DNA of 64,000 nt, taken from contig CAMCVW010000006.1 in the NCBI GenBank assembly GCA_945881915.1, positions 61,936 through 125,935 on the forward strand. The letters are read 5' to 3'. The position numbers and the translations under genes were made by a program. Below the pieces are notes generated by a model. The model was not told where the DNA came from. It did not search any database and saw only the letters and a program-made list of their open reading frames with translations. Below, one piece after another: positions 61,231 through 64,000 of the stretch (positions are counted from its first letter, which is position 1; each line of letters opens with the position of its first letter). The stretch is from Thermoflexus hugenholtzii JAD2. GTDB lineage: Bacteria > Chloroflexota > Chloroflexia > Chloroflexales > Roseiflexaceae.

Positions 61231-61803
61231 TTAGCGTTGTTCGAGGAACGTCACGGTACGATCGAGTTCTTGGACAAGCTCGAGTTTCTCATCGCGGGGG
61301 GCGGCGTATTTGAATGCAGTGGTCAACGCCCGGTAATACCACAATGTATCAGCTTTGCTTGCTGAAAAGCGGTCATACACCTGATCACCAATGCGGTAGT
61401 GATCGCGGAGAATTGCCCGTGCGTTGTGGAGCTTATCGGCCGACGAAACGAAGCGAATCGAATCGGTGGTGTGGCTCAGATGGGCGATGTAGGCTTCTTT
61501 GCGGGTACGCCAATCGGGTTTGCGCGCTTCGAGGGTGTCACTACAGCCTTCGACGATGGCAGCGATATCGGCACCAAAGCGTAGACGGATGTCGGTGACC
61601 CGACCGACACCACCGGCGTCTTCGCCGGCGTCGTGCAGCAACGCACCGATTGCTTCATCCTCAGTAGCCCCGTACTCGAGGGCAATGCTCAGAACTGCCA
61701 AGAGGTGTGTGATATACGGAATTTCGGTCGCTTTGCGTTGTTGATGGGCATGGATATGCGTCGCATAGGTGAGGGCGGCATCAAATTTTGGAGACAAATA
61801 CAT
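61231..61803 (-). CDS. Small HD-domain hydrolase, MESH1/small-alarmone-hydrolase-like
   Basis: 190 residues, one HD domain and nothing else. YITHLLAVLSIAL supplies the first His, ALLHDAGED (about 54-62) the HD and ED residues, and SSADKLHNARAI (about 121-132) the D-x-x-HN motif shared with the hydrolase half of RelA/SpoT. Such stand-alone proteins hydrolyse (p)ppGpp and may also act on NADPH. No synthetase domain is present. Start ATG 61803; ribosome site AAAGGATGACCC. Confidence 0.85.
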   Translation of the reverse strand: MYLSPKFDAALTYATHIHAHQQRKATEIPYITHLLAVLSIALEYGATEDEAIGALLHDAGEDAGGVGRVTDIRLRFGADIAAIVEGCSDTLEARKPDWRTRKEAYIAHLSHTTDSIRFVSSADKLHNARAILRDHYRIGDQVYDRFSASKADTLWYYRALTTAFKYAAPRDEKLELVQELDRTVTFLEQR

Positions 61804-61874
61804 GGGTCATCCTTTCGCTCTATTGCACGAGTGTAGCCGACCCTGAGGAACGAAGCAATGCGGTGACACGGCTT

Positions 61875-63266
61875 TTACCGTAGGAGTGCTTTGGCCGCAG
61901 CCTTGCCGCTGTTGTACGCGCCGTGCACGGTCGATGCATCGGATTCGGTGTAGGCTTCGCCGGCAAATACCAAGCGTGCATTGATGGGTGTGGCCAGCGT
62001 GCGACGGGCTTGGATTGATCCGCCGACGGGGATGTACGAATACGAACCGAGGGCGTAGGGATCACGTCCCCAGCGTGTCGCGATGATACCTGTGGGGGTT
62101 TTGTTGACCGCAAAGGCCTTGTTGACAAGTGTCGCCATCTGCGCCTGGAGTTGTGCGTCGGTTTTGGCCTCGAGTGCGCGGGCTCGACTGCCTGCGTTGA
62201 ATGCCACCAGTGCGGGCAGTCCCACTGCTTTGTTGAGCGGGATGAACTGATAAAACTCGTGCGGATCTGCGCCTGCGATAGTAAATGTGTCGGTCGTCGT
62301 CCCCCAGAATGCCGTGTCGTATTTGAGGATGCATTTGTTGAGGACGCCCATGGCGAGTTGTTTGATGGCGTTGGTGTAGGCAACCGGCAGTGCCGGGGTG
62401 AAGGTGATGGCATTCGCTTTGAGGATGCCCAACGGCACCGTCACTACAACGGCACCGGCACGCCATGTTTTTGCTCCGGCGGTGACCGTCACGCCCGTGC
62501 TATCGGTGGCGATTTTGGTCACGCTGATGTTGTATTCGATGGGTATTGATTTTGCCAAAAAGATCGGAATGCCTTCGTACCCGCTTTTCACAAACAGGTT
62601 GCCGCCGCGATAGGCGTCGATGCCCTCGTCGTAGTTGTTGAGCGAGAGGAGTTCTGCTTCGACGGCGTCGTCGTCGTCGATGAGTTGGGCGAACATGCTT
62701 TCGATTTGGCGTTTCTGGGCTGCATTGAGGCTTTTGTAAGCAGGGACCTGATTGATTGCGGCGCGCAAGGATTTGTCGGTGCCGCCGGCACTATCGATGG
62801 CCGCGCTGACGATACCATCGGCAAGCGTGTAGAGTTTGTTGAGTGCGGCGCCGGTGAGTTGCTCGGGAGTCTGAGTGTCGATGTAGCGTTCGTTCCCGTT
62901 TTCGGGATCAGCGGCCGTCGTGACGCCCGCGCTCTTGGCGAGGGCGACGAGCGGGTTGCCGGTGGCAGTTTCGATCCACTGTGCGCCCAGCTCTACCGGT
63001 TTTCCCCATATGCGTGAGGTCCTGATGCGTCCCCCGACGGTAGCGCGGGCTTCGAGGATGCGCACTGATTTGCCGGCTGCCATCAAATCGCGGGCAGCCG
63101 CAAGCCCTGCTATCCCAGCCCCGATGACGAGGACATCTATCGAAGCACCTGCGCCCTTCTGGCGGACTGCCGGTGCGGTCGACGCTGCTATGGAGCAGCC
63201 AGCCAGGAGGAAACTGGCAGTCGATATACGCAGAAAAGAACGGCGGGTGATGGGAGGTATGCGCAT
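61875..63266 (-). CDS. Flavin amine oxidase, Tat-exported lipoprotein
   Basis: 463 residues. N-terminal TRRSFLRIS is a twin-arginine motif and FLLAGCS a lipobox (Cys 24), so the folded FAD enzyme is probably exported and anchored outside. FAD-binding VIGAGIAGLAAARDL (about 47-61), LEARATVGGRIRT (about 71-83), and the C-terminal LVFAGEAYTESDASTVHGAYNSG (about 430-452), read in two parts, match monoamine/polyamine oxidases. Substrate not predictable. Ends 71 nt before the HD-hydrolase start. Confidence 0.88.
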   Translation of the reverse strand: MRIPPITRRSFLRISTASFLLAGCSIAASTAPAVRQKGAGASIDVLVIGAGIAGLAAARDLMAAGKSVRILEARATVGGRIRTSRIWGKPVELGAQWIETATGNPLVALAKSAGVTTAADPENGNERYIDTQTPEQLTGAALNKLYTLADGIVSAAIDSAGGTDKSLRAAINQVPAYKSLNAAQKRQIESMFAQLIDDDDAVEAELLSLNNYDEGIDAYRGGNLFVKSGYEGIPIFLAKSIPIEYNISVTKIATDSTGVTVTAGAKTWRAGAVVVTVPLGILKANAITFTPALPVAYTNAIKQLAMGVLNKCILKYDTAFWGTTTDTFTIAGADPHEFYQFIPLNKAVGLPALVAFNAGSRARALEAKTDAQLQAQMATLVNKAFAVNKTPTGIIATRWGRDPYALGSYSYIPVGGSIQARRTLATPINARLVFAGEAYTESDASTVHGAYNSGKAAAKALLR

Positions 63267-63391
63267 CAGTTGCCTCTGTCAGGACGATATAGTTTGTTTG
63301 TACCATCATACCGTGTGCACGGACCTCTGCCGAAGCGGGTCTTGCTCCAGTGGGGGGCGAGTGTGCGGGTGAAAACACGTGAAGTAAATAC

Positions 63392-63423
63392 AAAAACCCC
63401 TCGTTGTCAACGACAACGAGGGG
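63392..63423 (-). terminator. Rho-independent terminator of tRNA-Val
   Basis: CCCCTCGTTGTC / GACAACGAGGGG with a GTT loop, then TTTTTG on the minus strand, 4 nt after the tRNA CCA end. Confidence 0.93.
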
Positions 63424-63427
63424 AACA

Positions 63428-63504
63428 TGGTGGGCGATAGTGGGCTCGAACCACCGACCTCATCCGTGTGAAGGATGCGCTCTAACCAACTGAGCTAAAC
63501 GCCC
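63428..63504 (-). tRNA. tRNA-Val (anticodon CAC)
   Basis: 77 nt including an encoded CCA. Acceptor GGGCGTT pairs with ATCGCCC with one T-T mismatch at 6-67. D-arm TAGCTCAGTTGGTTAGAGC; anticodon stem CATCC/GGATG with loop TTCACAC, giving anticodon CAC; T-arm GGTGG-TTCGAGC-CCACT. Confidence 0.95.
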
Positions 63505-63548
63505 CAATGAGTAGATAGTAGCATAGCGCTTGGTGAATTGCAAACCAT

Positions 63549-63577
63549 TTGACGGGTGGGGATTTTCGTCGTACACT
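63549..63577 (+). promoter_or_regulatory. Sigma-70-type promoter of the aroH leader
   Basis: TTGACG (63549-63554), exactly 17 nt, TACACT (63572-63577). The expected start of transcription, about 63584, is 20 nt before the leader-peptide ATG. Confidence 0.72.
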
Positions 63578-63603
63578 TCACGCATCAGTAGATGAGGGCG
63601 TTC

Positions 63604-63681
63604 ATGCACCGCATGCACACGACAACCTATTATGGCTATTACTTTACCGGCTCACAACTGAGCGCGGCTGTTTCGCCATGA
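63604..63681 (+). CDS. Tyr/Phe-rich leader peptide of the aroH attenuator
   Basis: 25 codons from ATG 63604, with GAGGG at 63594-63598 as ribosome site. Codons 9-14 read Tyr-Tyr-Gly-Tyr-Tyr-Phe (TTTYYGYYFTG), four Tyr and one Phe in six codons, in a leader directly before a chorismate mutase gene. TGA at 63679-63681. Ribosome stalling at these codons when charged tRNA-Tyr/Phe is scarce would expose the downstream attenuator. Confidence 0.85.
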   Translation: MHRMHTTTYYGYYFTGSQLSAAVSP

Positions 63682-63706
63682 ACTGACACGAACGAACGTG
63701 TATCTG

Positions 63707-63742
63707 ACCGGCGAGAGGCAAAACCTCCCGCCGGTTTTGTTG
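63707..63742 (+). terminator. Attenuator (intrinsic terminator) before aroH
   Basis: ACCGGCGAGAGG / CCTCCCGCCGGT, eleven pairs with one mismatch and a CAAAA loop, then TTTTGTTGT. TTTCGCC (63671-63677), inside the leader ORF, can pair with GGCGAGA (63710-63716) to form the competing antiterminator. Confidence 0.85.
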
Positions 63743-63758
63743 TACAGAGGAGCAATCA

Positions 63759-64000
63759 ATGACGATAGCCTGTCGCGGAGTCCGTGGCGCAATCAGCTGT
63801 GCAAGCAACACCCGTGAAGCCATCATCGAGGCGACCAATACCCTGTTGGTGGCCGTCATCGAAGCCAATGGCGTGACCATTGCCGATGTGGCCAGCATCT
63901 GGTTTACGACGACGACGGATTTGTATGCCGAGTTCCCAGCCGTGGCTGCGCGCAAAATCGGTTTTACCGATACCGCGTTGATGAACGCGCACGAGATGAC
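63759..64000 (+). CDS. aroH: Chorismate mutase AroH-type (partial, runs off the window)
   Basis: About 80 visible residues. The start TIACRGVRGAISC, then NTREAIIEATNTLLVAVIEANG, DVASIWFTTTTDLYAEFPAVAAR and ALMNAHEM match the trimeric AroH-type chorismate mutase, which converts chorismate to prephenate for Phe and Tyr synthesis. The active-site Arg of RGVRGA and the TxDL region are present. AGAGGAG precedes ATG 63759. Regulated by the attenuator just upstream. Confidence 0.92.
   Translation, partial: MTIACRGVRGAISCASNTREAIIEATNTLLVAVIEANGVTIADVASIWFTTTTDLYAEFPAVAARKIGFTDTALMNAHEM

Overview
The window looks like chromosomal DNA of a Chloroflexota bacterium (Chloroflexia or Anaerolineae-like). 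This is inferred from style, not from a phylogenetic marker. Three solute-binding lipoproteins carry an Ala/Pro/Glu/Thr-rich linker directly after the lipid-modified Cys. Two sugar importers have two permeases and a binding protein but no local ATPase. Much of the gene content is carbohydrate uptake and catabolism. Most of the window is moderately GC-rich. The first 6 kb (especially 1491-3800) and 56.5-59.3 kb are visibly AT-richer, which suggests acquired DNA.

Layout. (1) 1-6132: a compact + strand operon with a defence-island look: an unrecognised protein open to the left edge, a DndC/SspD-like PAPS-reductase-fold protein, a DUF262/DUF1524 (GmrSD/SspE-like) protein, a GHKL ATPase and a small protein resembling the sulfur-binding N-terminal domain of HNH nucleases. 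(2) 6142-7456: small membrane or anchored proteins. (3) 7611-11939: a sugar ABC importer without ATPase and a nucleoside hydrolase. (4) 11943-12661: a tandem array of palindromic repeats and related hairpins. (5) 12195-27517: housekeeping and transport genes (fmt, four DMT-family transporters, a CPA2 antiporter, glycerate 2-kinase, a GT-C-like membrane protein, peptidase T, TerC, a VIT/vWA protein). (6) 27588-39663: a GH4 glycosidase, an FG-GAP/ASPIC lipoprotein with its membrane partner, a second ATPase-less sugar importer, a receiver with Glu in place of the phospho-Asp, a soluble one-protein hybrid sensor kinase/AraC regulator and a LacI regulator. (7) 39928-42574: a B12-dependent diol/glycerol dehydratase with fused large and medium subunits, plus the small subunit. 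(8) 42835-55996: a long + strand cluster of a complete Dpp/Opp-type importer followed by sugar-acid catabolic enzymes (CBM9-like protein, mutarotase-like protein, UxuA-like dehydratase, SDR dehydrogenase, RraA-like protein, two enolase-superfamily dehydratases). A second UxuA-like gene lies on the other strand at 60070-61113. (9) 56492-60033: a secreted papain-fold protein and a decayed RCC1-repeat gene. (10) 60070-64000: an alarmone-hydrolase-like HD protein, a Tat-lipoprotein amine oxidase, tRNA-Val(CAC), and aroH preceded by what looks like a complete aromatic-amino-acid transcription attenuator.

How the parts may work together: the hybrid sensor, receiver and LacI regulator probably control the neighbouring sugar importers. 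The Dpp-type importer probably brings in uronide or aldonate-containing oligosaccharides for the enzymes downstream. The two most novel-looking elements are the phosphorothioate-flavoured operon at the left edge and the Tyr/Phe leader-peptide attenuator of aroH at the right edge.
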